A DNA stretch of 64,000 nt, taken from positions 2,294,001 through 2,358,000 of the forward strand of contig NC_089452.1 of the NCBI RefSeq assembly GCF_026210795.1, in the 5' to 3' direction. This document shows, in pieces, positions 1-12,180 of this stretch; position 1 is the stretch's first letter, and every line of letters starts with the position of its first letter. The notes beneath the pieces are model-generated. The model saw only the letters and a list, made by a program, of their open reading frames with translations, did no database searches and was not told where the DNA came from. Origin of the DNA: Rhizophagus irregularis (lineage: Eukaryota; Glomeromycota; Glomeromycetes; Glomerales; Glomeraceae). The position numbers and the translations under genes were made by a program.

Positions 1-1442
1 TTCAACGTAAAAATCTTTGAACGTGAATCTAGTCCTACAGGTATAAAAAATTTCGAATTTTTAATTGAATATTAACGTTAACGACGTTATAACTAACTCG
101 TACTTTTACATATTAGATCGATGGCAAGGATATCATATCGGTTTGACCAATTATGGAACTCAATCTCTTTTAAATTGTATTCCGTCCTCAATCGCTTCAA
201 ACCTTCCAAAAGCAATGCCAAGTCCAATTCCTGGTGTAGAAACTCATGGAATAAATATCACTGATCAAGTAGGAAATGTTCTATTGGCCCCTCCAATTAA
301 ACCATATAAAGATGTCTATGAACTCGCAAAAATTTCTCGTGGTCTATCAACCATTGTCACTTATCGTGATAGACTTCGAGATGTTTTATTAGAAGGTGTA
401 CCAGTTCAATGGAATAAAAAATGTGTTAAATACGTAGAAACTCAAGAAGGAGTTTGGGTATCTTTTGAAGATGGTTCACAAGAATTTTGTAATATTTTAG
501 TTGGTGCGGATGGAATCAATTCTCCAAGTAAGTTGACTAATTATTTAATAATTAATATAAATCATTTAATATTAAATAACTAACATTTTTTTTTATTTAT
601 TAGTACGAAAACAGAAATTACCTGAATTACAAATCTTTAATTATGGAATAACCCATGTTTGTGCAGATATTTCCGTACCTAAACATCTTATAAACAAGAT
701 AAATAAAATCAATGGAAATATTTTAGCCTGTAAAACTCTTGGAACAAAAGGAGATTCATCATTTATGATTTCACGCTTTATACCAATCGAACAAGAACAA
801 AATGACAAGAAGGATGAACCTCATTATAGAGTTACATTAGTATATTCGTATCCCTCCGAATTGAATAACGTTGATGTTGAATCTGATAAAGTTAAAGTTG
901 ATGATAATGATCCCGCATCAGTTATTGAACATGTTAAGCGATTAATTCGAACATTAAGACCAGATTGTGAATTAACTGATTTATTGTTGGAATTATGGGA
1001 CTTGGCACCTAAAACAATTCCAAATGGTCCAATAAAGTTTCCATTTAAAACTTATAATCCTGTACAACGAAGAATGATGCAAGATATTGATCCAATGTCT
1101 ATCAAATCATGGACAAGTAGTCGAGTTGTATTATTAGGGGATGCAGCTCATGCTATGAGTCCTGTATTAGGATTAGGAGCAAATAATGCAATTCAAGATG
1201 CCGATAAACTTTCTCAAGCATTACTTAAATATACGGACAATAATATTTCTTTTATTAAAGAATATGAAAAAGAAATGTTAAAACGAACATCCGCTGATGT
1301 ATTAAAATCTAGAACTGTCACGTTTAAAAGTTCCACGCCAATTGGGCCTTTTGGAGTTTTTATTAGAGATAGTATTTTGAAGGTTATGAACGTAATGATA
1401 AACTTTTATAATTTTGCGGATAGCTTAATTTTTAAAAATTAA
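1..1442 (+). CDS. FAD-dependent monooxygenase, 5'-partial, three visible exons
   Basis: Class A flavoprotein monooxygenase of the salicylate/urate-hydroxylase-like type, expected to hydroxylate a small substrate with NAD(P)H and O2. The gene begins before the window. Exons read 1-40, 117-527 and 604-1442. The first intron (41-116) joins FERESSPT to DRWQGYHIGLT. The second (528-603, donor gtaagt, acceptor tttattag) joins GADGINSP to IRKQKLPEL. Visible family motifs are the DG motif in ILVGADGINSP, and the GD motif in VVLLGDAAHAMSP followed by GLGANNAIQDA, which binds the FAD pyrophosphate and ribose. The N-terminal GxGxxG dinucleotide motif must lie upstream. An ATT at 65 opens the frame only inside intron 1 and is not a real start. 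The C-terminus ends at a TAA at 1440-1442, followed by a possible poly(A) signal. The substrate cannot be told from sequence. Confidence 0.88.
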
Positions 1443-3053
1443 TTTAAATCATATACACATGTATAAAAAAATCATTATAAATAGACAAACACATATACAT
1501 ATACATATAAAATATTTAGGATATATAAACGGAACAATTATTTATTTTCAATAAAGAGACATTAGAGACATTTTTTAAAAAAAAGTCTAACGATTTTTAA
1601 TTCATAAACTAAAGTGGCAATTTTTTTTTTTTATTTAAATTATTTTTTATTCGTTTATTTCCACATGCCTCCTGTATATTTGTTCTTAAAATATGGATTT
1701 TTTTAATATAAATTAATTTATTAAATTTTTTTTTTTTAAGATTTTCAATAAAACTTTGAATATAAACATATAAAATGGTAATTGTCAAGATTTATATATA
1801 TAATTGAATGATTTCTCATATCTTCAATATTTAATGTATCAAGTACAATACTTAAAAAAAAAACGAAAAAAATTTTATCACTTCAATATAACTTCGGCAA
1901 ATACTTTACATTTTTATTAAGCGTCGTTAATTTCGATGAAAACTTTTTAATGCAAATCCAAGACTCCAAGTAGTACCCCGGCCCGGGTATAGTATGTGCA
2001 ACTTGAAATTACCTTTTTCCAAAATTAGCACCGGCCACCGGGTACTCCGATACTAGAAATTGCAAGGGGACGGTACGATAATTACCTCACTAGTTACTTC
2101 TGAATAATATACTGTCAATCTGTATCAAAGTTATGAAAAATTTGTGTTATGTAATTTTATATTAATCTAAATACTCGATATGATAGGATTGATATTCTTT
2201 GGTCCTTATTAAAACAATAATAATATTTTATAAAATTTCCTTATAATTTTTATTAATAAAAAAAGAACCTTTTTTTGGTAATTATAATTATTTTAAATGG
2301 AATAAACGTAAATTAAAGATCACTCACATTCGGAGACATTTCCAAATTTGGACATCATAAAATATCATAATATATTCGGAAACAAATTTCCCCCAGATAA
2401 TCGACAGACGATTATTTTTAAGTTGCATATTTTTAATGATCCTAAGATTATTTTTAACAATTTGGGTATGATTATCATATTATCATATTATTAAAGATAT
2501 TTCAAAATATCAAAAAAATATCAGATATTCCGCATGGTCGATAATGACTGGCTGACATAATATAAATATGAAAATCTTTGAACAATACTATTATATTGAA
2601 TCGTACTATATAATTGAATCGTACTATATTATATAAACTCGACATTATCTTCAGTTATTTTAATTAATGTTTAAATCTCAACGGTCATTTTATCGAATTT
2701 ATTAATGTTACAATTAATATAATTTTTTCAATTAAACCGTTTGTATGATACCTCGTCTAAAAAAAAGAACTTTTAAAAAAAAAATAATAATAAATAAAGG
2801 AACCATTCCAAATATAAATAAGAATACGTGTGAGATCATGTGATTTATTATTAATTATTTATTTTTCAGTTTAAAAAAAAAAAAATCGTCAAGTTCACAT
2901 AATTGAGATCTACATCCCACTTAACTATTAACTTAAAAGCTATCTAATTTTACCAAATTTGGCTACATCCGAAATTTGCGCATTATTAATATTTGTAATT
3001 TTTCCCTAAAAAAAAAAAAAAATTTTTTTTCCTTGTTTCCCTCAAAAAAATAT
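1443..3053. other. Intergenic, AT-rich
   Basis: No coding signal seen. It holds long T and A runs and a short GC-rich patch near 1974-2075 (ccccggcccggg and caccggccaccggg) that stands out from the AT background and may be a small decayed element. Confidence 0.5.
1550..1555 (+). promoter_or_regulatory. Candidate poly(A) signal AATAAA
   Basis: AATAAA lies about 110 bases after the monooxygenase stop codon, a reasonable distance for a fungal 3' UTR. Position and motif only. Confidence 0.35.
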
Positions 3054-3332
3054 ATGATGGCATCATTTTTACTTTCAGAATGTTTAGAAAAGATTTTTTT
3101 AAATTTTATTAAAGAACATTCTTTTAATGATATCGGTTCAAATATACCATCAAAAGAATTATTTTCATGTACTTTAGTATCAAGACATTGGTGTAGAATA
3201 TCAACACCACTTTTATATTCTTATCCATTTCATCATTTTCGTCATAAAACTTCTTATAATTCATTTTATAAATTGATTCGTACATTATTATGTTGTGTTC
3301 CACAAACCGAAATAATACAACTATTAAAAAAT

Positions 3333-3380
<48 letters not shown>

Positions 3381-3755
3381 AATAATAATAATCAATTTTA
3401 TAAAATTAAATCTAATAATACAGTTTTTAATTATATTTCTTTAATACGTGGATTAATAGTTGATGAATTAATGTTTAAATCACAGTATTTAATTATATAT
3501 AAAGAAATATGGTTATCATCATATAATCCAAGAATGATGTCAACGGATTTAATAATTAAAATTATGAATTATTTCGTAAAATTTTTATGTAAAAATTTGA
3601 ATAATTTAACAATATTAGAATTTCCTTTTACTATGAAAAATAATGATATAATTGAATTATTAACAATTAAAGATTGTAATGGAAAAAGTAAATTAAGTGA
3701 TTTAAAAGAATTATATTATATTAATAGTTATATAAGTAGAGATAGTAATAATAAT

Positions 3756-3797
<42 letters not shown>

Positions 3798-4742
3798 TTG
3801 AATAATGAAATATTATTACCAAAAAGTCTTTATTTTACACTTACAAATACAATTTGTAATTTAAATTTACTTTATAACAAAAGGATTAAAACTATTGAAG
3901 AAGCAAATTATTTATCTCAATTCATTTCTATACAAAAAAATTTAAAACATATTATATTATCAGAAAATCGTTATGATTTATTATTTTATAGTTTGGATAG
4001 ATTATTTTATAGTAATTCTGATAATAAATATAATATAGTTTTAAGTTCTTTATCAACTCAAAGTGAAAGTTTACAAATATTAGAATTTAAGAATTTATAT
4101 TTTGGTGATATTAATACAAATGTTATAAAATCTTTAAGTTTACTTAAAAATATAAGAATTTTAAAATTATATAAATGTAGAAAGATAAATGATAATTTAC
4201 ATTCTTGGGCAAAAAATTTATCAAAACTTGAAATTTTTGAACTTGTTGAAAGGTATTATACAAATATTTCTGAAGATTTTTTAATTCAATTAATTCATTC
4301 TTCTTCAAATACTTTAATTAAATTAGTTATAAATTATGAAAGAGTTGAAAAACAAGGTATTAGATTATTTCAAAATTTTCCTACTTTTTTAATTTCTTTA
4401 AAATATTTAGAATTACCAAAAATTTTTTTAAATGAATTGATTTTTATACTTAAATCTTGTATTAAACTTAATTTTCTTAGTATAATATTATCAAATGATG
4501 ATTTATTTGAAGAAAATTTAAAAAATTTGGCTAATTTTTTACCTAAAACTTTAAAAAGAATTAGATTTAGGGAAACTAATTGTTCTATTATATCTATTAA
4601 TTCTTTAAATTATTTTTTATTTGAATCAATATTAAATAGTGGTTGTAATTTAAAATATTTAGAATTTAATGATTCTAATGGTTTTGATCAAGATTATATT
4701 AATTTAACTAAACATTATGGTGTCGAATTAGTAAAAATCTAA
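3054..4742 (+). CDS. F-box protein with LRR-like C-terminus and polyasparagine tracts
   Basis: Predicted substrate adaptor of an SCF ubiquitin ligase. The F-box is at about residues 4-55 (LSECLEKIFLNFI, then CTLVSRHWCRISTPLLYSYPF), the form common in Rhizophagus. The remainder is leucine-rich with irregular LRR-like strands such as LKNIRILKLYKCRKIND. The first ATG in frame is at 3054, with a second at 3057; upstream sequence in frame is low-complexity and has no ATG. The product is 562 residues. Two asparagine runs are coded by AAC/AAT microsatellites at 3343-3392 and 3746-3797, so their length should vary between strains. No intron is needed. The gene is only distantly related to the other three F-box genes in the window. 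Confidence 0.85.
3343..3392 (+). repeat. (AAC)n/(AAT)n microsatellite inside F-box gene
   Basis: Uninterrupted AAC then AAT triplets coding for about 17 asparagines near residue 100 of the F-box protein. Confidence 0.9.
3746..3797 (+). repeat. (AAT)n microsatellite inside F-box gene
   Basis: AAT triplets with one ATT interruption, coding a second asparagine run in a loop between leucine-rich segments. Confidence 0.9.
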
Positions 4743-4841
4743 AGTGGGAGTGTGGTGGGACTTTATATAATATATTATTTTTAAATAAACTTGAATTTTT
4801 AACCTCATTGAGCTGTAATATACGACATGTTTTATTGTAGT

Positions 4842-6100
4842 AGAATGTTAATTGGGATTGGGATGAATGAACGTTTTGCCAAAACGTTTTACTTTTTGAT
4901 CAATTGTATATAATGGTGAGAATCGCGCGTCCATGGCACAGACACGCAGAAATTTGATGGTGCAACGTTCATTAAAATTGACGCAGCAATCAATTATCTT
5001 CCATGTTGTTCACTTACGCTATAAAGCGAAAGAATGTTTATTGGGATGAATGGCGAAACGTTTGATTTTTTGATCAATTACATATAATGGCACTCATGGC
5101 GCAGGACACGCAGAAATTTAATAGCGCTGATATCGCAGCGTTCATTAAAATTGACGCAACAATCAACCAGAAAATTATCTTCCATGTCGCAAATTTACGC
5201 TATAAAACGAAAGAATGTTAATTGGGATGATGGTAAAACGTTTTATTTTTTATCAATTGCATATAATACTCATATAATGGTCCAATTTCATGGCGCAGAT
5301 ACGATAGCGCAGCGCTCATTAAAATTGACGCAGCAATCAACCGGAAAATTATCTTCCATGTCGTACACTTATGCTATAAAGCGAAAGAATGTTAATTGAG
5401 TGGGATGAATGGTAAAACGTTTTATTTTTGACCAATTGCATATAATACTCATATATTGGTACCAATTTTAATTAACCGCTCACCCGTGGCGCAGACACGA
5501 CAGTGCAGCGCTCATTAAAATTGACGCAACAATCAACCGGAAAATTATCTTCCATGTCGTACACTTACGCTATAAAGCGAAAGAATGTTAGTTGGAATGA
5601 ATAGTAAAACGATTTATTTTTGACCAATTGTATATAATACTCATATAATGGTCCAATTTAAATTAATCGCCCATGGCGCAGACATAAAAGCGCAACGCTC
5701 ATTAAAATTGACGCAACAATCAACCGGAAAATTATCTTCCATGTCGTAGTGTCGTACACTTTCGCTATAATGTTAATTGCAAAACGTTTTATTTTTGACC
5801 AATTGTATATAATACTCATATAATGGACCAATTTCATGGCGCAGATACGATAGCGCAGCGCTCATTAAATTGACGCAGCAATCAACTGGAAAATTATCTT
5901 TCATGTCGTACATTTACGCTATAAAACGAAAGAATGTTAATTGGGATGAATGGTAAAACGTTTTATTTTTGACCAATTGCATATAATACTCATATAATGG
6001 ACCAATTTCATGGCGCAGATACGATAGCGCAGCGCTCAAATTGACGCAGCAATCAACCGGAAAATTATCTTCCATGTCGTACATTTACGCTATAAAGTGA
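4842..6100. repeat. Tandem array, about seven units of 163-196 bp
   Basis: Units begin with the anchor AGAATGTTAATTGGGATGAA and recur at about 4842, 5031, 5212, 5386, 5582, 5768 and 5931. Each contains AAAACGTTTTATTTTT, a CATATAATGG block, CATGGCGCAGACACG, CATTAAAATTGACGCA, and TTATCTTCCATGTCGT followed by a TACGCTATAAA block. Short open frames inside the array are by-products of the repeat. The array stops about 84 bases before the ATG of the F-box gene at 6184, so it occupies that gene's upstream region. Confidence 0.93.
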
Positions 6101-6183
6101 TATCAATGACAAATTTCTCCGCACTTACTCCTTTCATTCCTTTCATTCTCCGATTTTTTCTTTTTTAAAATAAAATAAACAAA

Positions 6184-7584
6184 ATGTCAAAGCTCAATAA
6201 AGATGTACTCATTTTGATATTAGAAGAGTTGGAAGATGATATAAAATCTCTTTACTCATGTTTATTAGTTAATAAAACTTGGTGTAAAATTATCGTTCCA
6301 ATATTATGGAAAAATTTCTTAAAAAATTTAAAAGAGGAAGAAAAATCAATAAATATTATCCTTTCACATTTATCAAATGAAGTTAAAGAAAATTTAAAAG
6401 ATCAAGGTATTAATTTAAATTCAATAATATTAAGACAAATACCTTTATTTGATTATATTAGTTTTTGTAAATATTTTGATTTATTTCGTTTAGAAAATAT
6501 ATTTTCTAAAATAAATAATATTGAAGAAACAAAAATTTCTATTATAAAGAATGAAATATTAAAATTATTTATTAATAGAAATACTATGTATACTTATTTA
6601 TTTATATCACAACAATGTAATTTACCAATACATTTGATTCCAGATGCTAAATATTGTTTTTCTGAACTTAAATTTCTTCATTGTTATGGTAATATTAAAA
6701 AAGATACTTTAAAAGGATTGGCTAGAATAAGTAAATCCATTAAAAAATTAATATTGGAATTTAGTAATAATAATTCTGGAGCGATTAAATTAATTGATAC
6801 GCAAAGAAATTTATGTGATGTTATTTTTAATCGTTTAATGACAAATGATGAATCATTTTGTAAAGTATTTGAAGAATTATTAATTAAACATGTAGATACT
6901 ATTAAATATTTAAAAATAAATTGGATGCCTGTCACGAGAAGTATTTTATATCTTGTAAATTTAAAAAGTTTAGAAATAGATTCATTTTATTATTCAAATT
7001 GGACAAATTGTAGTTATTTAGAAAATTTATCTTTACCTTCCTTAAAATTTTTAAAAGTCAAAAGAATCTCTTCTAAAATTTTAGTAAATTTAATTGAAAA
7101 TACGAGAGGATTACTTACGGAAATTTGTATAGATCGTGAAGGTGATAATAATAAAGATCTTATACAAGCGATATATGAAAATTGTCCAAAACTTAAATAT
7201 CTTAAATTAATATTTAATAATTATAATATTTTAGAATTGAAAAATTTATTAATTAATTGTCAAGATTTAAGTGGATTAATTATTATATTAGGAAATGAAC
7301 TTGATTGGAATAATTTATTTAAAATATTAACTGATTCATCACCAATTAATTTATATAAATTTAAAATCTTTTTTACTTGTTATAAAGGACCTAAAGTAGA
7401 ATCTTTAGAATTATTCTTTGAAAATTGGAAAGGTAAAAATAGAAATCCTATGTTATTACAAACAAGTTATAGTACTTTGAAATATTTTAATCTTACTGAA
7501 AAATATAAAGCAGAAGGAATAATTAAGAAATATTATCATAATTTATCTGAGAGTACTTTTGAAAATTTTGAATGGCTTGATTAA
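6184..7584 (+). CDS. F-box protein (MSKLN family)
   Basis: Intronless 466-residue protein with an N-terminal F-box (MSKLNKDVLILILEEL, then YSCLLVNKTWCKIIVPILWKN) and a long leucine- and asparagine-rich C-terminus with LRR-like periodicity. It is probably a substrate receptor of an SCF ubiquitin ligase; the target is unknown. The ATG at 6184 has aaaATG context and opens the frame. It is a close paralogue of the genes at 11446-12180 and 40903-42330, which share the MSKL start and the CLLVNKTWC or CLSVNITWC block. The 1.3 kb tandem array ends just upstream, so its promoter either lies in the short gap or uses the repeats. Confidence 0.88.
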   Translation: MSKLNKDVLILILEELEDDIKSLYSCLLVNKTWCKIIVPILWKNFLKNLKEEEKSINIILSHLSNEVKENLKDQGINLNSIILRQIPLFDYISFCKYFDLFRLENIFSKINNIEETKISIIKNEILKLFINRNTMYTYLFISQQCNLPIHLIPDAKYCFSELKFLHCYGNIKKDTLKGLARISKSIKKLILEFSNNNSGAIKLIDTQRNLCDVIFNRLMTNDESFCKVFEELLIKHVDTIKYLKINWMPVTRSILYLVNLKSLEIDSFYYSNWTNCSYLENLSLPSLKFLKVKRISSKILVNLIENTRGLLTEICIDREGDNNKDLIQAIYENCPKLKYLKLIFNNYNILELKNLLINCQDLSGLIIILGNELDWNNLFKILTDSSPINLYKFKIFFTCYKGPKVESLELFFENWKGKNRNPMLLQTSYSTLKYFNLTEKYKAEGIIKKYYHNLSESTFENFEWLD

Positions 7585-7820
7585 ATGAAAGAAAAAGTTA
7601 TTTTATTATTATTATTATCATTATATAATTTTTCAATAATATGATATATTGTACTATATTGTTAATCTTTTTTAAGTAAATATATATATATATATGTGGA
7701 TTTTAGATATGTTTGGTTAGTTTTATTTTATCAATGTATATTTTAATTATGGTTATTGATAACGATAAAGTCGTAGTATACAGTAAGTATATATTTTCTA
7801 TCTTCTAAAATTCTTATGAT

Positions 7821-8070
7821 TCGTAAAAAGTTGATAATGATAAATATTAAAAAAATAACGGCGTCTTATTTTTACGATGAATTAGTTGAGAAACAGTATA
7901 TATAAAGCGTATTAATCGTTCCTGAATTCGTAGTATCAATATAAAAAGTTGATAACGACAAATACTAAGAAAATAACGGCGTCTTATTTTTACGATCTGG
8001 ATAATTTTGTAAAGGAGTGTTAAATTTTATAATGTGAATTATAAAGCGTATTAGTCGTTCCCAAATTCGT
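7821..8070. repeat. Two-copy imperfect direct repeat
   Basis: The block AAAAAGTTGATAA, then AATAACGGCGTCTTATTTTT and a TACGAT, occurs at about 7825 and again at 7943. Each copy is followed by ATAAAGCGTATTA, then TCGTTCC and ATTCGT. Copy 2 carries about 20 extra bases. There is no coding content. Confidence 0.8.
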
Positions 8071-8708
8071 AAATTATAGAGTTCCAACATGATTGTTTGT
8101 TTAACGTACCCACCCTATTTTTTTAAAAAATCTAAATTTTGATACACATATAACAACATATGTCCTCTTTAAATTTAAAATATGGGTTTCTGAATTTTTC
8201 TGAAATTTCCCGGAATTTCCAAGTTTTATTATGTATTTCATTTAGTAACGGTAACCTTCCTCCCCTCAAACTTTTCAGAAAATCTGGACGTTAAACAAAC
8301 AATCAAGTTGAAACGGCCTAACGATAAATTTGCAAGTCTAGTCTTTTATTTGGTTATTTATTCAATCGTAAAGAAAAATATCGAACATTTATTATTTCTT
8401 TGGGATTGTGCCCCTCGCTCGTTCTCCTGACCTAATTTTTTTTTTCTCAATTTTTATCATTATATTTAGAGTGGTTGATTATGTTAAATAGTATTCAAGA
8501 AAATCTCACTATTGTAATCTCCTTTAACACCTCATTCGCCATTCAACCTTCTTTACCTGATCCTAATCAACCCTAATTCTAACCATAACGATCCAAACCC
8601 TGCACTTCTTTTTAGATACTTACGAAAAAAAGTGCAAGCATCTGATTATACTATCAATCTATTAATTAGACAAAATTCGTGTCAATAGGTCTACTTTATG
8701 TATGTATT

Positions 8709-8790
8709 GACGACGTGTCCGAGTGGTTAAGGAGTGTGACTAGAAATCACATGGGCTCTGCCCGCACAGGTTCAAGTCCTGTCGTCGTCG
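8709..8790 (+). tRNA. tRNA-Ser, anticodon AGA
   Basis: Serine tRNA reading UCU codons (A34 is normally edited to inosine). The acceptor arm GACGACG (8709-8715) pairs with CGTCGTC (8783-8789), and the discriminator base is G8790, as expected for serine. The anticodon stem TGTGA/TCACA encloses the loop CTAGAAA, giving AGA. A long class II variable arm is present (GGGC/GCCC stem), and the T arm is ACAGG-TTCAAGT-CCTGT. No intron. The CCA is not encoded. Confidence 0.95.
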
Positions 8791-8804
8791 TAATAAAAAT
8801 TTAA

Positions 8805-8813
8805 TTTTTTTTT
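8805..8813 (+). terminator. RNA polymerase III terminator (T run)
   Basis: Nine T residues 14 bases after the tRNA-Ser 3' end, the usual signal that ends Pol III transcription. Confidence 0.8.
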
Positions 8814-11445
8814 CTCACATTGAGAGTGTTAAAGGTGTTAAAGGCGAACGTGTAATTGATTTTAACCAATTAATATTTGAAATATATGATTACATCATTG
8901 TGACATCACACGCTCATACCCATATTGTTTACGCTTTTATTATGATTTATTTTGTTATGGCTTATAAAAATAAAATGGTTTATTATATTAGAAATATTGT
9001 AATTGTAATACAGATAGTTTAACGTTAAATTCATTATTCTAAATATTATAACATATAATTAATTCTTAATAAATACCTGATTAACTTATTTCTTGCTTCT
9101 TTGATTCCACTCTTTGTAGTTAATTTTATCAATTTACGTTGTCCTTTGAACGTATCCTGTAGTAACTGATTTCAAACTCAGGAAATTTTCCTAATACTAC
9201 TGAATCGGTAAATGGCTTAGAATTAATTACAAATCACCACAAAAAATGATAAAATATATAAGATGACTTACGATTGAAAGATTTAAGAGTTATATCAGAA
9301 TATAATCGTATAATAGTGCCATTACTGCCATAACTGCCGTTACGGTCTTATGGATAAATACAAGTAGTAAAAAAAAACTCTGTTGAAGGATGAATATTCT
9401 AATACAATTAATATTCCACGAGAAGTCATGGATTACTTCTAGAATAATTCACGTAATAGAATCCCATCCTAAATATGGTTAAAAATAAATTTTTCCATAA
9501 GCAGCATTAAATTACATATATTGATATTCCTTGAGGCACCTACCACAAAGTGAGAGTTCTATTTGGAAATCTGAAAAACGCCTTTTGGTTCATCCCACAA
9601 TATTGTGACCCAGATTGAGTTATATTGAGTTATATTCAACCTAAACAATATCATCTTTCATTAAAAAAAAAAATATTAATTATACATTTCAATAATTTAA
9701 ATTTCTTTGAAAAAAAAAAATTTTAAGATGATAGATAGATAATGATGAACCAACAGCTAATACATAATTTTATAAAAGATTATAATAAATATTGTCTTAA
9801 AAATATTAGTTGAAGAATGGCGTTTGTGTGTTTAAATAATAGTGGTACCACTTGGAAATATTTATAACAAATATTTGGGTTGAATGTTTACTTGATGCAG
9901 TAATAGGTATTGTGACGATATGATCGACCATGAAATTTTAGGTTAACGTAATAGTACATCGGACATAAGTCCGATGGATAAAAAAAGAAATTGTTAAATG
10001 CTATGTTTAAAAAGGTCTTATACAAAATAAATTAGAATTACGTTTTTGTGTTTCTAAAAAATTTTTATTGGCCATGAGATTGACATGGTTTTGGGAATTT
10101 TAAGATCACAATAATGTATAACGACGTTAAAAAGTAATTTATAGAAATATTAAATTTCGTAATTTCATTAGTCATTTTATAGCCTCATCAAGTTGATATT
10201 GGGAATGGCTCATATCTCGCTCAACATTTTTTTTAATAAATACTAGTATGAAAACGAGAAATATGCACGTAAAGGAATTATTGGAGAGGCGCAATAAATC
10301 AAGCTAAGCCATAAGTAAAAAACAATAGTCTTTGATTAGATGCATTCGTTTTATTGGAAAATACTTTTTTCTTCCAAAAGTTGTACAAAATCAAATTACT
10401 TTTTTTATTCTCATTTCTTCTTTTTTTTTTTATAAATATTTTATGATAAATAATATTTTTATCGTTCTTTTTTTCAAAATTAATTCACTTTGTCGACTCA
10501 TTTACATTAAAGAATACAACTATTTCAAACTAATTCGAATATCGTAAATTCACATTACCGTTATTGGGATGGATAAATTGATCTGAGAAATTTTACTGGA
10601 TATTAAATTGTGATTCATTAAATAAAAACTGTTTTGGACTAACTGAAAAAACCCGATTGATTTACGTCATTATACATGATTGATGATTGGCTCGTGAAAA
10701 TTCCGATTTTTGAAAAAAATATGAAAACTTTTTAAGGTTCTGGATTTTTATCGATTTTTTTTTATCAAATACGAATCAGGGATAGAATAAAATAATAATT
10801 AATTATTATAGTATAGAATGTTTAATAAATTTAAATATGAATTTTATTTATTTATTTATTTTATTTTATTTTCTTTGAGAATGAACGATGTATTCAATTT
10901 TTATTAAATTTTACTATAAATTTATAAATTAAAAACCGCTATACCAGTAATACCACTTTTACCCAACAATTCTTTTAAGAAATAAAGTACATGAATATAT
11001 ATAATTAGATTTTATTATGATCGACATAGATAAAGGGGCTAATATCGGTTAAAGACCGAAATAGTCATTCCTCCGAAACAAGATCTTTCACGTTTTCAAA
11101 AACATATTCCGAAAATACAAGGGAGGATTTCGGATAATTTCCGGTTATTTTACTTTTTACTTTTTTTTTGTTTTAGAAGAAATATTTTATAATAAAATTG
11201 TTTATTTAAAATAAATAGAAAAGAAGATTACAATAATAATAGGTATTTTAATTTATGTGAGAATTTGTTTAAAACTACAAATAATTTTTTAAAAAAAAGG
11301 TTCGAAATTCAAAATTTAATAGAAAAACCAAACGTTTTATGATTTAAACTAACCTAAATAAAAAAAAAACCTAATAATATTGTCCTCCATAAAAAAAATA
11401 AATTTTATATGTGATGTAAAATGTTTTCTAAATTATTAAATAAAA
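8814..11445. other. Intergenic, no gene recognised
   Basis: AT-rich with frequent stops in all frames. A frame at 10332-10547 begins without ATG and is mainly low-complexity. Nothing here can be supported as a gene. Confidence 0.5.
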
Positions 11446-12180
11446 CTAATTAAAAAATAATTTTACATGTTTAACAATTTCTGTACGACAATTTAATGAT
11501 TCTTCAAGAGATTCACGAATTGATTTATTTTGACAGTAAAACCAAACTTCATTTAAATGTTTTTGAGATTCAATTAATTTAATAATTCCAGAAAAATTAC
11601 TTGTTAAAACAAATAACTCCATTTTTCTAATTAATCTACTTATTTTAGACAATCCTTCTAAAAGATTTTGATTTGTATCATCAGTACTACAATAAAGAAA
11701 CTTAAGTCCTGAGAAGCAATGTTCTGCTCCTGGAATAAGGTGAATTTGATGATTAAAATCTGATGGTATATAAAGATGAGTAACTTTTGTATTTCTATTA
11801 ATAAATAATTCTAATATTTCATCTATAATATTAGAGATTTTATATTCTTCAACATTTCTTATCCTAAAAAGTAACTGTTCTAAGCGTGTTAAATTTAAAT
11901 ATCTAATATATCCAATATAATTAAATAAAGGTTTTTCCTGAAATTCAACTGGCGATAAAATGCGTTGACATTTTAAATATTCTTTCGTTTCATTTGATAA
12001 ATGCATAATAATTAAATTTATTGATTCTGTTTTAAAATATTTCAAAGCATTTTTCCATAAAATTGGAACCGTATTTTGACACCAAGTTTTGTTAACTAAT
12101 AGACATGAGTAAAGAGCTTTTACATCATCATTTAATTCTTCTAATATCAAGAAAAGTACGTCATTATTGAGTTTCGACAT
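11446..12180 (-). CDS. F-box protein, C-terminally truncated paralogue
   Basis: 244-residue relative of the 466-residue gene at 6184. It has the same start (MSKLNNDVLFLILEEL) and the same F-box block (YSCLLVNKTWCQNTVPILWKN), and similarity continues to about residue 235 (ESLEESLNCRTEIVKHVKLFFN, then stop). The last half of the family protein is missing, and the sequence after the stop shows no clear homology to it. The ATG at 12178-12180 is preceded by a purine/pyrimidine-rich stretch. It could be a short functional adaptor keeping the F-box, or a decaying duplicate. No internal frameshift is needed. Confidence 0.72.
   Translation of the reverse strand: MSKLNNDVLFLILEELNDDVKALYSCLLVNKTWCQNTVPILWKNALKYFKTESINLIIMHLSNETKEYLKCQRILSPVEFQEKPLFNYIGYIRYLNLTRLEQLLFRIRNVEEYKISNIIDEILELFINRNTKVTHLYIPSDFNHQIHLIPGAEHCFSGLKFLYCSTDDTNQNLLEGLSKISRLIRKMELFVLTSNFSGIIKLIESQKHLNEVWFYCQNKSIRESLEESLNCRTEIVKHVKLFFN

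Noticed and set aside
5151-5399. Open frame inside the tandem array
   Set aside because: Encoded by repeat units, with the same peptide repeated and no family features.
10332-10547. 71-codon frame
   Set aside because: No ATG start, phenylalanine/isoleucine-rich low complexity, no support.
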